From Pseudomonas sp. CFBP13508 (GTDB taxonomy: Bacteria; Pseudomonadota; Gammaproteobacteria; Pseudomonadales; Pseudomonadaceae): a stretch of 64,000 bases of DNA. A program made the translations under genes and the position numbers. Numbering within the stretch: position 1 is the first letter of the stretch; each line of letters opens with the position of its first letter. The DNA lies in assembly GCF_005233515.1 (NCBI RefSeq), contig NZ_QFZZ01000001.1:401320-465319 (forward strand), given 5' to 3'. The notes under the pieces are model-generated. The model saw nothing but the letters and a program-made list of their open reading frames with translations, did no database searches and was not told the DNA's origin. Positions 63,516 through 64,000 of the stretch are shown here, piece by piece.

Positions 63516-63845
63516 TCAGTTGATGACGATGCTGCCGTCCACTTGCTGACGATAGATCGTGTAGGGCAGGAGCAAGGTGTCGAGCGCGCCGGACACCACG
63601 GCGTCCACCAGCACCACCGGAATGGCCGCGTTGCGGTGGTCATCGGGATCGATGCCTGAGGCCAGCGGTGCGTTCAGCGTGCAGAAATCATAGGCGAGGC
63701 CGCTGTAGATTCTTGGTACCGCGCCGCAATAGCTTTTTTGCTCCTTGAGGCCGTTCACGGCAGCCTGATCACTACGCGCCACCGTCTGAATCGTGCCACA
63801 ACCGCCGATCAGCAGGGCCGCCAGCAGCATTGCCTGAATTTTCAT
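63516..63845 (-). CDS. YceK/YidQ-family lipoprotein
   Basis: A 109-residue lipoprotein. The signal peptide MKIQAMLLAALLIGGC ends in a lipobox with Cys16. The mature part has SYCGAVPRIYSGLAYDFC and PVVLVDAVVSGALDTLLLPYTI, the pattern of the YceK family. Function unknown; anchored to the inner face of the outer membrane or to the inner membrane. ATG 63845 has AAGGA 8 nt upstream. Confidence 0.85.
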   Translation of the reverse strand: MKIQAMLLAALLIGGCGTIQTVARSDQAAVNGLKEQKSYCGAVPRIYSGLAYDFCTLNAPLASGIDPDDHRNAAIPVVLVDAVVSGALDTLLLPYTIYRQQVDGSIVIN

Positions 63846-63903
63846 ACCGCCATTCCTTAGCCGCGAAAAAACACAATCTACCCTGATCATTCCCAAAAGA
63901 CAT

Positions 63904-64000
63904 CTACGCCATCGGTGGTAGCCGCCGTTTCACCGGGGTCTTCTTGACGATCGCGGTGTTGGTTTCAGCCAACGTATTCAGTCGGTCGAGCAGGGTATCG
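63904..64000 (-). CDS. C-terminal end of an unidentified gene
   Basis: The minus-strand frame enters from the right edge and ends at a TAG (63904-63906). The last 31 residues begin DTLLDRLNTLAETNTAIVKK and end with a basic, proline-containing tail. Too little is visible to name a family. It would precede the lipoprotein gene in the same direction (58-nt gap). Confidence 0.45.
   Translation of the reverse strand, partial: DTLLDRLNTLAETNTAIVKKTPVKRRLPPMA

Noticed and set aside
1..64000. CRISPR array, prophage, insertion sequence or integron
   Set aside because: No regularly spaced direct repeats, transposase, integrase or phage structural genes were seen, and the single tRNA has no integrase or repeated tRNA end beside it.

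Overview
The window comes from a Pseudomonas chromosome, most likely the P. fluorescens / P. koreensis group. The basis is protein-level resemblance to Pseudomonas families (Anr-type regulator, tandem-domain UspA proteins, a PA1167-like PL7 alginate lyase, Pseudomonas-type metallothionein, a RocSAR-like system), high GC with strong Shine-Dalgarno sites, and a tRNA-Ser(UGA). There is no rRNA, CRISPR array, prophage, transposase or plasmid function. The species call is inference.

Region 1 (1-8.6 kb) is a low-oxygen/stress block. It has two intact tandem UspA genes and a third reduced to a frameshifted remnant, an Anr/Fnr paralogue with all four cluster cysteines, a PotE-like ornithine/putrescine exchanger with a solute-binding protein, an NhaP-type antiporter and a cytochrome b561. 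Two perfect Anr boxes (TTGAT-N4-ATCAA) sit before usp genes at 5606 and 7042. Region 2 (8.6-18.2 kb) holds two MFS transporters, a PL7 lyase without a signal peptide, and a cyoABCDE quinol oxidase operon that runs on into a metallothionein (start codon inside the end of cyoE) and a DUF2934 protein.

Region 3 (18.2-43.1 kb) makes surface polysaccharide. One unit is galE, divergent from a tightly overlapping set of glycosyltransferase, UDP-galactopyranose mutase, GH1-like hydrolase and a half-size ABC exporter; this looks like a galactofuranose-glycan module. The second is a 16.6-kb minus-strand Wzx/Wzy operon: an RfaH-like antiterminator, an outer-membrane barrel, Wza, Wzc, a WcaJ-type initiator, Ugd, a WecG-family transferase, two GT4, a Wzy, a GT2, Wzx, a second GalE and a secreted GH16. 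An ops-like element lies in its leader, and a UDP-glucuronate 4-epimerase gene is divergent from it. Together these predict a glycan with Glc/Gal, GlcA/GalA and possibly Galf.

Region 4 (43.1-45.4 kb) holds an HSL-type esterase divergent from its likely LysR regulator. Region 5 (45.4-60.5 kb) is a chaperone-usher fimbrial island built around a Roc/Bvg-type phosphorelay: pilin-chaperone-usher on the minus strand, then a REC-EAL phosphodiesterase, an RcsB-like LuxR regulator and a 1210-residue BvgS-type kinase on the plus strand, a minor pilin, a receiver-like protein lacking the phospho-acceptor Asp, a chemoreceptor, a membrane coiled-coil protein and a separate two-domain adhesin. Intergenic regions here repeatedly carry a palindrome of form TRAGA-N4-TCTYA, close to the enterobacterial RcsAB box; I propose it as the binding site of the RcsB-like regulator. 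Region 6 (60.5-64 kb) has a KaiC-like double ATPase with a CheY-like receiver, tRNA-Ser, YccA, a YceK-like lipoprotein and the end of an unidentified gene.
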